DNA of 64,000 bases from an uncultured Chitinophagaceae bacterium (GCA_937873715.1 CALMYJ010000003.1:434001-498000), one strand, 5' to 3'; counted from the first letter of the stretch, positions 16,430 through 26,028 are shown. Made by a program: numbers and translations. The notes: generated from the letters alone by a model not told the origin.

Positions 16430-17030
16430 AATAACTATTAATACTTATTATTTATAAATAGCCCTATTACTATTAGGGCTGTGGATTTGTGGAAACTCAA
16501 TTTTTTGAATTTTTGTAAAATTAAAATATTCATCTTATCCACTTTCATCCACAGTTAATTAACATTGGTATTATTTACAGCCAGCAGCTTAGTATATAAT
16601 ACCAGCCACTGTTTAATATAATGGTAATAATTTTTTACCCATACCTTAATAAAACAAGCCGGGGAAAATAAAGTTGCCATATCGATACCTGTCAATGTTA
16701 AGTGGCAGGGTGTAAAATATTATCTTTCAACAGCGCTGAGCTGCCGGGAGCCGTGATACTTTTATTCTCCTCCAAATCTCCCCTGCTGCGAGGGTAAAAA
16801 AATGGCTGTTTCCACAGCTAATCCAGTTTATTAACATACCCATGTGAATTACAAAATAACCGGCTGCCAACAATATAATATTATATACAGTTAAAAATAC
16901 CGGTTTTTGGCTCCGTGCAGGCAATAAAAGCAGCAGGGCACTACCTTTCAAAGCCTGTAAAGCCGGTATACAGGTACTTGGTATGCCGAATTACCCTATT
17001 TTTGCCCTCCAATTTTAATTAAACCGCCAC
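16430..17030. other. 600-bp AT-rich gene-free region with DnaA-box-like sites
   Basis: No convincing gene. It separates leftward nadA from rightward ppiD. It holds a GCCCTA/TAGGGC hairpin (16461-16479) and several sequences close to the DnaA box TTATCCACA: AAATCCACA (complement, 16480-16488), GTTTCCACA (complement, 16488-16496), TTATCCACT (16535-16543), TCATCCACA (16545-16553) and GTTTCCACA (16808-16816). Whether this is a replication origin is treated as a finding. Confidence 0.5.
16978..17004 (+). promoter_or_regulatory. ppiD promoter (TTG-N16-TATTTTTG)
   Basis: TATTTTTG (16997-17004) matches the -7 consensus, with TTG at 16978-16980 as a possible -33 element at short spacing. The ATG is 26 nt downstream. 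Confidence 0.45.
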
Positions 17031-19163
17031 ATGCAAATTATTCAGAACATTCGTGAAAAGGGTGCTGCCATAGTAATTGTTATCATCGCACTCAGCTTAA
17101 TTGGTTTTATCCTGATGGATGCCAACCTTGGCAGCCGTAATAGCGCCTCCGCTTCACCTACAATTGGTAAAGTAAACGGCGTAAAAATCGAAGCTGCCGA
17201 ATACAATGATAAAGTAAAGCAAATTGAAGACCAGTATGGCGGCCGGGTTAGCGGTCCACAGGTATACCAGATACGGCAAAGTGCCTGGGATCAAATAGTG
17301 GCCGAAAAAGTACTGGAAGAAGAGTTTGAAAAACTTGGCTTTGTATTTACCCCAAGAGAATTGAGCACAACCATGTTCAGCGACGATGCTCCGTACACAC
17401 TTAAGCAGGCATTTACCGATAAAGCAAGCGGCCAGTATGATATTGCCAAAGCACAACAATGGTGGCAAACAGCCAAAAAATCAAAAGGCGAACAACGCCA
17501 GGCCATTGAGCAACAAATTGTAGAACCCATGCGCCTGCAAGCATTATATACAAGGTACAGTGGTATGCTGGCTGCCGGAGGGTACTACCCTGCCTGGCTT
17601 AAAGAAAAAGAAACTGCAGAAACCAAAACTTTTGCAAACATATCTTTTGTACATATACCTTATAATATAATACCCGATAGCAGTATACAGGTAAGTGATG
17701 ATGATATTATGGATTATGTAAAAAGCCGTAAAAATGAATATAAGCAAGAGGCCGGCCGCTATATCTCTTATATTACATTTAGCACAAGCCCTACCGGTGC
17801 CGACAGTACAAGAACACTGGAATCTGTAATGGAATTAAAAGATGCATTTGCTGCCGATACCAATGCAAAAGCATTTGTTGCCCGCAATATAAGTGCAAGA
17901 GAATTTGATGATGTATATGTACCTAAATCAAAACTCTCTACCATGTTCAGGGATACATTAGCCAGCATAGTAAAAGGTAATGTATATGGCCCCTACCTCG
18001 ATGCCAACGAATATGTACTGGCAAAAAAAATAGACACCAAAATACTACCCGACTCTGTTAAGTGCAGGCACATTTTAATTGGTACTATGGACAGGCAAAC
18101 CGGCGAACAGTTAATTGATGACAGCACTGCAAAAAAACGGATTGACAGCGTGGAACTTGCCATTAAAACCGGCGCCAGTTTCGATGCGCTTGAAGCACAG
18201 TACTCAACCGACCAGGCTGCACATGCCGATAAAGGTGTAATGACATTTGACATTGCAACCATACAAAATAAACAAGGCTTTGCACCCGAGTTTGGAGAAT
18301 TTTTACTGAACGAAAAAGGCGAAACCAAAAAAACAGTAAAAACAAATTTTGGCTGGCATTATATTGAAATACTCGAAAAGAAAAATCCATCACCGGCCTA
18401 TAAAATAGCCTACCTCGCCAAAGAAATTATCGCTGGCGATGAAACGGTTAACACTGCCAGCGCAAAAGCCACTAAGCTGGCCGGGGAAGTAAAAAACTAC
18501 AAAGCACTTGATGCCTATGTTGCAAAAAATGGCTATCAAAAAATAGACATACCTACGCTGGTGAAAGAAAACGATTTCCAGGTAGGCAGCCTGCAGGATG
18601 CAAGGCAACTGATAAAATGGGCATTTGATGCCAAAGAGGGTGAAATAAGCGAGCCATTTAATATTGGCGAAAGCTTTGTTGTTGCTGCTGTTAATAAAGT
18701 GCAGGACGAAGGATTACCCGAAGCCAAAACCATAAGGCCGCAGGTAGAATACCTGGTACGTACACAGAAAAAAGCAGCACAAATAAAAGCCAAAATAAAA
18801 TCAGCCAGCACGCTTGAAGCTGTTGCCACTGCATATGGCCAGCAGGTAAGCACAGCCGGGGCCGACTCTACCCTCACCTTTAGTTCGCAAATAATTACAG
18901 GTGTTGGCCAGGAGCCAAAAGTAATTGGTGCTGCTTTTAATAAACAAAACCAGGCAAAAATATCCCAACCCATTTCGGGTAATAGCGGAGTATTTGTTAT
19001 TAAAGTAAACAATACCGGCAACCTGCAACCCGATAGCGCAGAAGAAATTGCAAAAAAGGAAACCGACAGGGCCAGGGCTTTAGCGCAGCAACTGAATGCT
19101 GGCTGGTTTGAAGCATTAAAAAAACTATCAGTGATAAAAGACGATCGCAGCAAAATCAATTAA
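17031..19163 (+). CDS. ppiD: membrane-anchored peptidyl-prolyl isomerase, SurA/PpiD type
   Basis: A 710-residue periplasmic folding factor anchored by one N-terminal membrane segment (AAIVIVIIALSLIGFILM, residues 12-29). Residues ~30-250 are a SurA-N-like chaperone region (KVNGVKIEAAEYNDKV). A parvulin rotamase domain lies at about 335-450: VKCRHILIGT, then FDALEAQYSTDQAAHADKG, then NFGWHYIEILEKK. The C-terminal ~250 residues hold a second, less conserved parvulin-like part (VGSLQDARQLIKWAFDAKEGEISEPF). It probably assists outer-membrane and secreted proteins. It has its own promoter and is followed by a terminator. Confidence 0.9.
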   Translation: MQIIQNIREKGAAIVIVIIALSLIGFILMDANLGSRNSASASPTIGKVNGVKIEAAEYNDKVKQIEDQYGGRVSGPQVYQIRQSAWDQIVAEKVLEEEFEKLGFVFTPRELSTTMFSDDAPYTLKQAFTDKASGQYDIAKAQQWWQTAKKSKGEQRQAIEQQIVEPMRLQALYTRYSGMLAAGGYYPAWLKEKETAETKTFANISFVHIPYNIIPDSSIQVSDDDIMDYVKSRKNEYKQEAGRYISYITFSTSPTGADSTRTLESVMELKDAFAADTNAKAFVARNISAREFDDVYVPKSKLSTMFRDTLASIVKGNVYGPYLDANEYVLAKKIDTKILPDSVKCRHILIGTMDRQTGEQLIDDSTAKKRIDSVELAIKTGASFDALEAQYSTDQAAHADKGVMTFDIATIQNKQGFAPEFGEFLLNEKGETKKTVKTNFGWHYIEILEKKNPSPAYKIAYLAKEIIAGDETVNTASAKATKLAGEVKNYKALDAYVAKNGYQKIDIPTLVKENDFQVGSLQDARQLIKWAFDAKEGEISEPFNIGESFVVAAVNKVQDEGLPEAKTIRPQVEYLVRTQKKAAQIKAKIKSASTLEAVATAYGQQVSTAGADSTLTFSSQIITGVGQEPKVIGAAFNKQNQAKISQPISGNSGVFVIKVNNTGNLQPDSAEEIAKKETDRARALAQQLNAGWFEALKKLSVIKDDRSKIN

Positions 19164-19190
19164 TAACACACATACACCATAATGTATAAA

Positions 19191-19223
19191 ACAAAGGCCC
19201 CGGTACTTATACGGGGCTTTTGT
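19191..19223 (+). terminator. terminator after ppiD
   Basis: ACAAAGGCCCCG pairs with CGGGGCTTTTGT around a 9-nt loop, with one bulged G; the GCCCCG/CGGGGC core is perfect and TTTT is part of the closing arm. Confidence 0.5.
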
Positions 19224-19281
19224 ATACCATAAATTCCCGGAAACGAAAACACCGGCCATGGCAACACTTTTTTATTATCGT

Positions 19282-19289
19282 TAATTTTG
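19282..19289 (+). promoter_or_regulatory. -7 promoter element of the DUF2480 gene (TAATTTTG)
   Basis: A perfect TAnnTTTG ending 5 nt before the ATG at 19295. It argues for a leaderless mRNA and excludes the longer frame that begins at 19220. Confidence 0.55.
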
Positions 19290-19294
19290 TACAC

Positions 19295-19801
19295 ATGAAC
19301 GAAACTTTTGTAAATAAAGTAAGTGAAAGCGGACTGGTAACCCTCAACCTGGAAATCTTCTATCCACGGGAAGAAGTAGCTGTATTCGATTTGAAAGATT
19401 ATCTTTTTATGGGCCTTATTTTAAAAGAGAAAGATTTCAGGGAGTCGCTCAAAAATTTAGACCTTACAATGTTCACCGGAAAGCTGGTAGCTGTAACCTG
19501 CTCCGCCGATGCCGTAATACCCATGTGGGCATATATGCTTGTAGCAAGCAGCCTGCAACCCGTAGCAAAAGATGTACGATTTGGTAGTGCCGACGATGTA
19601 AAAAAACAGGTATTGCTACAGAATATACTCCAGCTAAACGCTAACGACTATGCCGATAAAAGAGTGGTGATAAAGGGATGTGGCGATTTACCGGTAAATG
19701 AAGCTGCTTACCTGGAAGCCACAAGACTGTTGCGCCCCGTAGCAAAAAGTATTATGTACGGAGAGCCCTGCAGCACTGTACCAATCTTCAAAAGAAAGTA
19801 G
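19295..19801 (+). CDS. DUF2480 family protein
   Basis: A 168-residue soluble protein of a family found almost only in Bacteroidota (DUF2480). It opens MNETFVNKVSESGLVTLNLE and continues with FDLKDYLFMGLILKEKDFR, SADAVIPMWAYMLVA and VVIKGCGDLPVNEAAYLEAT, ending with PCSTVPIFKRK. The two Cys in CSADA and KGCGDLP and the CSTVP Cys look conserved in the family as I remember it. No enzymatic role is known to me. Start chosen by the promoter element 5 nt upstream. Confidence 0.85.
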   Translation: MNETFVNKVSESGLVTLNLEIFYPREEVAVFDLKDYLFMGLILKEKDFRESLKNLDLTMFTGKLVAVTCSADAVIPMWAYMLVASSLQPVAKDVRFGSADDVKKQVLLQNILQLNANDYADKRVVIKGCGDLPVNEAAYLEATRLLRPVAKSIMYGEPCSTVPIFKRK

Positions 19802-19844
19802 ACAATTTTTTTTATCTTCACCCGGCACCCTTATTGCTTCATTC

Positions 19845-20483
19845 ATGATTGATGCACTGCTAAAAGGCGCCGCTATTAGCCTGCTACTGATATTTTCCGT
19901 AGGCCCTATTGTATTTACCATTATTAAGCAAAGTATCAATAATGGTACCGCAGGCGGTTTTAGCTTTGTGGCAGGCGTATGGCTCAGTGATGTTTTTTGG
20001 GTAATACTCAGCAATGTTTTTTCCGAAATTGTGATTATGCTGCTCAACTTTAAAAATGAGATAGGCATTACCGGCAGCTTATTTTTAATGGGTATGGGTA
20101 TATTTTACCTGTTCTTTAAAAAAATACATATCAGGGAAGATGAAAACAAAATTGTGGTAACAGCACGTACCCATGCTAAGCTGATTGCTTCCGGTTTTTT
20201 AATCAACAGCCTCAATCCGGCGGTAATAGCTTTTTGGCTTACCACCGCTACCGCCATAGCCGCTTCGCATACCGTACAGCAGCGCATCATTATTTTTGGA
20301 ACCTGCCTGCTGCTCAACAGCAGCGTGGATATGCTTAAAGTGTTGCTAGCCGAAAAAATCAGGACAAAACTGAATGAAAAAAACATCTCTCTCATCAATA
20401 AAATATCCGGCTTAATATTACTGGCCTTTGGTATTTCGCTGCTTGCCGGCGTTTGGTATATCAGTAACAACCCTACCGGATGA
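19845..20483 (+). CDS. LysE/RhtB-type amino-acid exporter
   Basis: A 212-residue inner-membrane protein with about six hydrophobic segments, the size and layout of LysE-family translocators. It starts with an N-terminal segment LISLLLIFSVGPIVFTIIKQ-like (residues 10-27) with the conserved GP and ends with a last helix LILLAFGISLLAGVWYI. A central cytoplasmic loop (FFKKIHIREDENKI) and NSLNPAVIAFWLTTAT match the family. The family exports amino acids or related amines; substrate is unknown. It begins 43 bp after DUF2480 and is followed closely by three more rightward genes. Confidence 0.85.
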   Translation: MIDALLKGAAISLLLIFSVGPIVFTIIKQSINNGTAGGFSFVAGVWLSDVFWVILSNVFSEIVIMLLNFKNEIGITGSLFLMGMGIFYLFFKKIHIREDENKIVVTARTHAKLIASGFLINSLNPAVIAFWLTTATAIAASHTVQQRIIIFGTCLLLNSSVDMLKVLLAEKIRTKLNEKNISLINKISGLILLAFGISLLAGVWYISNNPTG

Positions 20484-20515
20484 TTTTTATATTGCTGTAA
20501 TATTTAAATTACAGT

Positions 20516-21061
20516 ATGAAGCCATTGTTTATCCTGATTTGTATTGCCTGCTTACAGCCACCGGCCATGGCACAACAGCCGGATTTTATACTACTAAAAC
20601 AAAAAAATAAAACAGTTGCCAGTTACTTTCCGGGCAGCACAATTCGTTTTACCTCAATATCCGGTGCTGCCGTTGATGGTGTTATTACAACAATACGCAA
20701 CGATAGTTTTTTTTTAAAGCAGTACGTCATCAGGCAAATACCTACGCAATTGGGCGTATATGTGCTGGATACAACCACCTACCACTACTCGTACCATTAC
20801 ACAGATATAGCAGCAATTAATAAAACGGGCCGCCGCTTCGATTGGGCATCCAGCGGTGCCATGCTACTGGGTGGCGGCGTACTATTAAGCGTTGCGGGCG
20901 CCGTGGTATACCTGGTAGATAAAAATAATTTTAGCCCTGAGTTGCTTGCTGCATCGGCAGGCCTTGCTGTTGCCGGATATTTTTTATCTCGACACTCGTA
21001 TAAGGGTATGGTTATCGGAAAAAAATTCAGCCTGCATTACATCAGCAATAAAACAGATTAA
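20516..21061 (+). CDS. hypothetical exported protein with two C-terminal membrane segments
   Basis: A 181-residue protein, not recognised. A signal peptide (MKPLFILICIACLQPPAMAQ) is followed by a ~95-residue soluble beta-rich part (GSTIRFTSISGAAVDGVITT) and two hydrophobic segments near residues 115-135 and 143-160 (AMLLGGGVLLSVAGAVVYLV; LLAASAGLAVAGYFL). The build is common in Bacteroidota hypotheticals of the envelope. It lies 32 bp after the LysE gene and 12 bp before mtgA, so it is probably in one operon with them. Confidence 0.65.
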   Translation: MKPLFILICIACLQPPAMAQQPDFILLKQKNKTVASYFPGSTIRFTSISGAAVDGVITTIRNDSFFLKQYVIRQIPTQLGVYVLDTTTYHYSYHYTDIAAINKTGRRFDWASSGAMLLGGGVLLSVAGAVVYLVDKNNFSPELLAASAGLAVAGYFLSRHSYKGMVIGKKFSLHYISNKTD

Positions 21062-21073
21062 AAGCCCTGTTTC

Positions 21074-21754
21074 ATGCAAAAAACCTGGCGGTTTATAAAA
21101 AAGCTTTTTATAGTATTGTTTATACTGCAGTTTGTGTATATCCTTTTATGTAAATGGGTGAATCCGCCCATTACCATTACACAAATGGTAAGCTGGGTTG
21201 AAGGTAATGGCCTTAACCGGGATTATATCAACTATACCGAAATGGGTGAACATATAAAGCTTGCCGTAATTGCCAGCGAAGATCAACGTTTTGCCAGCCA
21301 CAATGGATTTGATGTGAAAGCGATAAAAAAAGCAGTGGATTACAATGAAAAACACCCTGGCCGAACAAGGGGTGCCAGTACAATAAGCCAGCAGGTAGCA
21401 AAAAATGTTTTTCTTTGGCAGCATGGCGGCTATTTTAGAAAAGCGCTGGAAGTATATTTTACTTTTATGATAGAGTTGCTGTGGAGTAAGCAACGCATAT
21501 TAGAAACCTATTTAAATGTAGCTGAAATGGGCAATGGCATATTTGGAATACAGGCCGCAGCAAAAGCATATTTTAATAAAGATGCGGATAAACTTACACG
21601 GCCAGAAGCAGCCATGATTGCCGCCTGCCTGCCTAACCCCAAAGTATATACGGTAAAGCCACCCGGCCGTTACGTTACCAAAAGATACCAGCAAATTTTA
21701 AAACAAATGAACAACCTTACGGGGTTTAAAGAAATAGAAGGCCTGCTTGAGTAA
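21074..21754 (+). CDS. mtgA: monofunctional peptidoglycan glycosyltransferase
   Basis: A 226-residue enzyme of glycosyltransferase family 51 that polymerises lipid II into glycan strands on the periplasmic face of the inner membrane. One N-terminal membrane anchor (LFIVLFILQFVYILLCK) is followed by family motifs: ASEDQRFASHNGFD (catalytic Glu of motif 1, about residue 75), GASTISQQVAKNVFLW, KQRILETYLNVAEMGNGIFG and AAKAYFN. There is no transpeptidase domain, which makes it MtgA rather than a class A penicillin-binding protein. Confidence 0.95.
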   Translation: MQKTWRFIKKLFIVLFILQFVYILLCKWVNPPITITQMVSWVEGNGLNRDYINYTEMGEHIKLAVIASEDQRFASHNGFDVKAIKKAVDYNEKHPGRTRGASTISQQVAKNVFLWQHGGYFRKALEVYFTFMIELLWSKQRILETYLNVAEMGNGIFGIQAAAKAYFNKDADKLTRPEAAMIAACLPNPKVYTVKPPGRYVTKRYQQILKQMNNLTGFKEIEGLLE

Positions 21755-21818
21755 TTAAAACTAAACCAGCTCATAAACTCTGGCTGCCTTTTTATACATT
21801 AGCATAACAATTACTGCT

Positions 21819-22619
21819 ATGCCAAATCTTACAATCACAACTATACAAACTAATCTTTCGTGGGAGGATAAAGCTGCAAACCTGCGTATGCTAGAAGCAA
21901 AGATTAATGCAATAGAGGAGCATACGGAAATTGTAGTATTACCCGAAATGTTCAGCACAGGATTTAGCATGAGGCCACAATTACTTGCCGAAACGATGGA
22001 TGGCGCTACGGTAAACTGGATGAAAAGAATGGCAGTAAGCAGGCGTATAATTATTACAGGCAGTATTATTATTAAAGAGGAAGATAAGTTTTACAACCGA
22101 TTAATCTGGATGTTGCCCACTGGTGATTATGGCATTTACAACAAAAGGCATCTTTTTGCCTATAGCGGCGAAGATCAACACTATACTGCCGGTAATAAAA
22201 GACTGATAGCCTCTGTAAAGGGCTGGAAAATTAACCTGCAGGTATGCTACGACCTTCGTTTTCCTGTGTGGGCCAGGCAGTCGCCAGCCGCAAGTACGGC
22301 AACAGCACCGGAGTACGATGTGTTAATTTATGTAGCCAACTGGCCCGAAAAACGCAACCACGCCTGGAAGACTTTACTATGTGCCCGTGCTATAGAAAAT
22401 CAATGTTATGTAATAGGGTTAAACCGTGTGGGGTACGACGGTAACAATATCTATCACAGCGGTAACAGCCTTGTAATAAGCCCTTTGGGCGAAGTGCTTT
22501 ACCACATGGCAGATGAAGAAGATATATTTACAATTACCCTTGAAAAGGAAATATTAAATGAAGTAAGAACTAAGTTTCCTTTTTGGAAAGATGCCGATGG
22601 GTTTAACCTTTCCAAATAA
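21819..22619 (+). CDS. nitrilase-family hydrolase, omega-amidase (YafV/Nit2) type
   Basis: A 266-residue carbon-nitrogen hydrolase. The catalytic triad can be placed at Glu in VVLPEMFSTGFSM (about residue 43), Lys in YNKRHLFAYSGED and Cys in LQVCYDLRFPVW. The GEDQHYTAG and NRVGYDGNNIYHSGNSLV blocks match YafV-type omega-amidases, which hydrolyse alpha-ketoglutaramate and alpha-ketosuccinamate in methionine-salvage-linked repair. Substrate is inferred from the subfamily. It converges on the S41 protease gene with 8 bp between stops. Confidence 0.88.
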   Translation: MPNLTITTIQTNLSWEDKAANLRMLEAKINAIEEHTEIVVLPEMFSTGFSMRPQLLAETMDGATVNWMKRMAVSRRIIITGSIIIKEEDKFYNRLIWMLPTGDYGIYNKRHLFAYSGEDQHYTAGNKRLIASVKGWKINLQVCYDLRFPVWARQSPAASTATAPEYDVLIYVANWPEKRNHAWKTLLCARAIENQCYVIGLNRVGYDGNNIYHSGNSLVISPLGEVLYHMADEEDIFTITLEKEILNEVRTKFPFWKDADGFNLSK

Positions 22620-22627
22620 ATGTTTCT

Positions 22628-24127
22628 TTATTCCTTTTTATTTTTAATCAGTTCAAGTGCCGTTTGCATTTTTTGGTCAATCATATTTTTTATGGCAACA
22701 CTGTTAGGCGGTACATAAATATCGGGTACAACGCCGCTGCCATTTTTTTCAATATGATTATACTGCACAATTTTAAAAAAAGGCAGGCGTACCCGTAGTT
22801 TTGTTTTGGGTAAAACAATATCGGAGATAACAATACCACTATTGCCATGCCAGCCACCGCCGGTTTCTTCACCTATAAGTGTAACATTAGCCTGTCCCTT
22901 TACTGCATTGCAAAATAAGGTGCTGGCCGAAAAAGTTGGCCCGCTAATGAGTACATATACATGGCCATTAAAGTGATTTTTCTTTTTGGGCTTAAATGTT
23001 TTACGTTCATAATAACCAAAATGATAATTGCCGTCACTTCTTTTTGTAGTGAAGAAAAACAAACCCATATTCGTTAGCCAGCCTTGTTTTATTCGCCCTG
23101 TATAAGGGGTTAAAAACTTTGCAATCGCATAAGCCGAATCCGCCACCTTAAATGGTTGGTGCCGGATATATTTTGTAAGTAAAGCATACGCTCCAATGTT
23201 TCCGCCTCCGTTAATCCGGAGGTCAATCACAAGGTTTTGTATGTTTTCTTTTTGCAGCGTTTTAAATGTTTGCTTAATAAAATGTTTCAGTCGCTTGCCT
23301 CCCCCGGTACTAAAAGTATTGAGTGTAAAAACAGCAGTATGGTTGATGCTGTCAATTTGAAGTGAGCGGTAGCTTTCGAGCCGCTCTTTTTTTAGCTGCT
23401 TTATCGAAATATCGGGTTTCGGTTTTTTTGCAATGGCTTTCGTACTGCCCGTATCTGCCGGGGGCACCCATAAAGGAACAATTGCTTTTTTTTCGTTGCC
23501 GTTACTGTCGATATATCCAACACTGTAATTTTTGTAAGTGCCAAAAATTTGTCTGTGGTAATAGGGAAAATTAGCACTGATGCGTATATAATTTACATTG
23601 TTGGCATAGCCATCTGTAGGCAGGTACTGCAGCATTTTACCGGTAAGCTGTGCTGCATTCATCCCGTTTACCGATGTTATAAATGTTCCTCTTTTAAAAA
23701 CAGAATCAGAGCGGTTATAGTTACCCGTTACCATCATGGTATCGCCCCAAATTTTTAAAAAAATCGGGAAAGAAGGCAAACGTTTATCTCGTATAAAACG
23801 ATACCAGTTGTTACTCATGCTAAAGCTGGTGTGGCCGCAGCGGATTTTGTGGGTAAGCGGGGCAATTATATTCCAGCCAAATTGCAGTTCCGTCATACTA
23901 TCCGGAATCGCTTTACCCAGGCTGTCAAAATAATAGTTCATGCTGTCTGCCGGAGTATACCAGTAAAGTGAGGGGTGTTTTTTTTCCAGGATTTGCCGCA
24001 AAAGGCCAAAATCTTGTTGTAATTCCTGTTTTGTATACTTTTTGTCGGGCAGGTAATGCCTGCTTGCAGAGCAGGAATAAAGAATTGGTATACAAGCTAA
24101 ATAAATTAAAAAGCGGGGTGGGTTCAT
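22628..24127 (-). CDS. S41-family peptidase lipoprotein
   Basis: A 499-residue protein with a lipoprotein signal (FLIYLACIPILYSCSA, lipidated Cys near residue 19), so anchored in the envelope. The C-terminal half is an S41 (C-terminal-processing) peptidase: NLVIDLRINGGGNIGAYALL, then VYVLISGPTFSASTLFCNAV with the likely nucleophile Ser in TFSAS, then LIGEETGGGWHGNSG. The N-terminal part (LRQILEKKHPSLYWYTPADS) is the helical region seen in Bacteroidota S41 proteins, and a PDZ-like segment lies between. Its substrate is unknown. Confidence 0.85.
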   Translation of the reverse strand: MNPPRFLIYLACIPILYSCSASRHYLPDKKYTKQELQQDFGLLRQILEKKHPSLYWYTPADSMNYYFDSLGKAIPDSMTELQFGWNIIAPLTHKIRCGHTSFSMSNNWYRFIRDKRLPSFPIFLKIWGDTMMVTGNYNRSDSVFKRGTFITSVNGMNAAQLTGKMLQYLPTDGYANNVNYIRISANFPYYHRQIFGTYKNYSVGYIDSNGNEKKAIVPLWVPPADTGSTKAIAKKPKPDISIKQLKKERLESYRSLQIDSINHTAVFTLNTFSTGGGKRLKHFIKQTFKTLQKENIQNLVIDLRINGGGNIGAYALLTKYIRHQPFKVADSAYAIAKFLTPYTGRIKQGWLTNMGLFFFTTKRSDGNYHFGYYERKTFKPKKKNHFNGHVYVLISGPTFSASTLFCNAVKGQANVTLIGEETGGGWHGNSGIVISDIVLPKTKLRVRLPFFKIVQYNHIEKNGSGVVPDIYVPPNSVAIKNMIDQKMQTALELIKNKKE

Positions 24128-24320
24128 CTGTGGCGAAGTTATGACGAGCCTCTTGTATACAAAACTCTTTTGGCCATTATACCGGGATCAAATTTTTTTT
24201 AAACACACACAATATTGTTTAATCAGCATCGTTATTATAATGGTTTTTCATAGGATATTGGATTTAAAACGGGCTGGATTTCTATCCTGGCCTTTTTTTT
24301 TGCACTTTCGGGAATAAAAA

Positions 24321-24344
24321 AGCCGCCTGTTGTTACAGGCAGCT
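24321..24344 (-). terminator. terminator after the coiled-coil gene
   Basis: GCCGCCTGT pairs with ACAGGCAGC (one G-T pair) around TGTT; read leftwards a run of six T follows. It sits 46 bp past the stop of the coiled-coil gene. Confidence 0.65.
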
Positions 24345-24389
24345 TACCTAAAATTTTCAGGGATTTAACCCCATAGTGCTTAGAATAAT

Positions 24390-25370
24390 TTAGCTAAACA
24401 GTCCACCCTTCTTTAATTCACGAATACTTTCGCCAATCAGGAAGCCGTTTTGATAAATTAGAATTTTATAATTGCCCTGTGCAAATGCATTGCCGGGTTG
24501 AAAAGCAAACTCTACGTTTTTATTTATGGCTTCTTCCAGGTCTACCTGTACTTTAGCGGTATAAGATTTTTCACCATCTTCACGGGAGTTAAATGTGCCA
24601 GATCCTGTTGCTTCGTTAATTACAGGGTTGCCATCGGGCCCAATTACTACAACATATACATCGGTGCTGCCATTACGGGCAATGCGATTACTAACATCAA
24701 AGCTTACCAGTAATTTATCTACCCTTTTAGCAACACTCGATACTTTTTCTTTTCCATTCTTTTTTACATCAATTGGTGTAATGTTAATGTTTGATGCAAA
24801 AAGCGTAGAGCCAACATCTACTTTTGTTTCCAGGTTTTGTTTTACTTCTTTTACGGTAGTAAGTTCAGTAGATAGTTGTTCCTTTTCGGCTACCAAAACA
24901 GTTTTTTCTTCTTTCAGTGTATTGTTCTCAGCCAATAACCTTGTTACTTCTTCTTCCATGCCGGAAATTTTTTCATTAAGAGAAGCAATCAGTGTTTTGG
25001 CACGGTTAAGCTCTGCAGCCGTTGCATTTTTATTATTTAATATGCTGCGTATTTCTTTTTTCGATTTTGCAATTTCATCATTGCTTTCTTTCAGTTTGTT
25101 TTGCAGTGAGGCATTAATAGTAGACATTGAATCGAGCCTTGCCAATGAAGCATCAAAGCTTTGTTGGAGTTCACTTTTTTCTTCAGTTACACTGGCGATG
25201 GTTGTTTCCTGCTGGTGAATTGTATTTGCAGACTGGGTGCTGTTTGCAATTAAAAAACCACTAACGATTACGAGTGCCCCAGCGAGTGCCCCAATAATCA
25301 TATTGCGGTAGTCTTTGCGTTGCGGAGTAGTTTCGGGTGTGGCCTGTGGAAAATTAGATGCGTTATTCAT
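24390..25370 (-). CDS. membrane-anchored coiled-coil protein
   Basis: A 326-residue protein, function unknown. A cytoplasmic N-terminus rich in Pro/Thr is followed by one membrane segment (IIGALAGALVIVSGFLIA, about residues 25-42), a long coiled coil of about 130 residues with heptads rich in Leu, Glu and Lys (residues ~55-185), and a ~130-residue beta-rich end (VGSTLFASNINITPIDVKK; FDVSNRIARNGSTDVYVVV; GNYKILIYQNG). The layout suggests an envelope scaffold or sensor. Single-gene unit with its own terminator. Confidence 0.7.
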   Translation of the reverse strand: MNNASNFPQATPETTPQRKDYRNMIIGALAGALVIVSGFLIANSTQSANTIHQQETTIASVTEEKSELQQSFDASLARLDSMSTINASLQNKLKESNDEIAKSKKEIRSILNNKNATAAELNRAKTLIASLNEKISGMEEEVTRLLAENNTLKEEKTVLVAEKEQLSTELTTVKEVKQNLETKVDVGSTLFASNINITPIDVKKNGKEKVSSVAKRVDKLLVSFDVSNRIARNGSTDVYVVVIGPDGNPVINEATGSGTFNSREDGEKSYTAKVQVDLEEAINKNVEFAFQPGNAFAQGNYKILIYQNGFLIGESIRELKKGGLFS

Positions 25371-25555
25371 GATACTAAATTTTAGCGGTTAAAAAAATAT
25401 ATTCACTTCTGGCGCCAATGCCCACAAAACCAAAACCGTGCCATTCATAAATTTTGTTTCCTGATTCGGTCGCTTTAAGTATAGCTACAAGTGAAGAATA
25501 GATTATAAATTCCAGGCATTAAGAAAATTTTAAGAAACAATCTTAAAGGGATATA

Positions 25556-25996
25556 TCAAGAATTTTGCACCAGCAATTTGTAAAACTTTTCTATTTCATT
25601 TTTTTCGGTTGCCGAAATGCTGTGGTTGCTTTTGTACCGGGTTTGATAAAAAAGCACACGTTTGTGTTGGGGATATTTTGAGAGGATAGCGTCAATCATA
25701 CCGCCAACCCTTGCTTCATTAGCGGGTGCTGTTTCTATGGTGCTGGGCTTTGGGGATCTGTCTTTTACCGGTCGCTTCAATATAATAGCATCTAATGTTG
25801 CAAGCCTTGCCGGGGGTATGTTTTTAACCTTAGTAGCTTTTGCCCTTAATCCTTCCAGTTGTTTGCGGCTGAGTCCGCCACGTTCCTGGTATTGGTGCAG
25901 CAGGCTTTGCACAAAAGTAGACTCCGGATATGCTTCAAGCAATTGCCTGAGTATATCCAGTACTATATCTACTTCGGGTTTCTTTTTGTGTAACAA
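25556..25996 (-). CDS. hypothetical protein, charged and helical
   Basis: About 146 residues, rich in Lys and Arg, no signal or membrane segment. Two similar segments (VLDILRQLLEAYPESTFVQSLLHQYQ near the start and a MIDAILSKYPQHKRVLFYQTRY near the end) have the feel of helical repeats. No ATG is available near the start, so a TTG at 25996 is used. It follows the 91-residue gene by 32 bp. I do not recognise the family; coding status rests on length and composition. Confidence 0.5.
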   Translation of the reverse strand: MLHKKKPEVDIVLDILRQLLEAYPESTFVQSLLHQYQERGGLSRKQLEGLRAKATKVKNIPPARLATLDAIILKRPVKDRSPKPSTIETAPANEARVGGMIDAILSKYPQHKRVLFYQTRYKSNHSISATEKNEIEKFYKLLVQNS

Positions 25997-26028
25997 AGCG
26001 GTTAAGAAATAAAAGAATTGTGCCTAGG

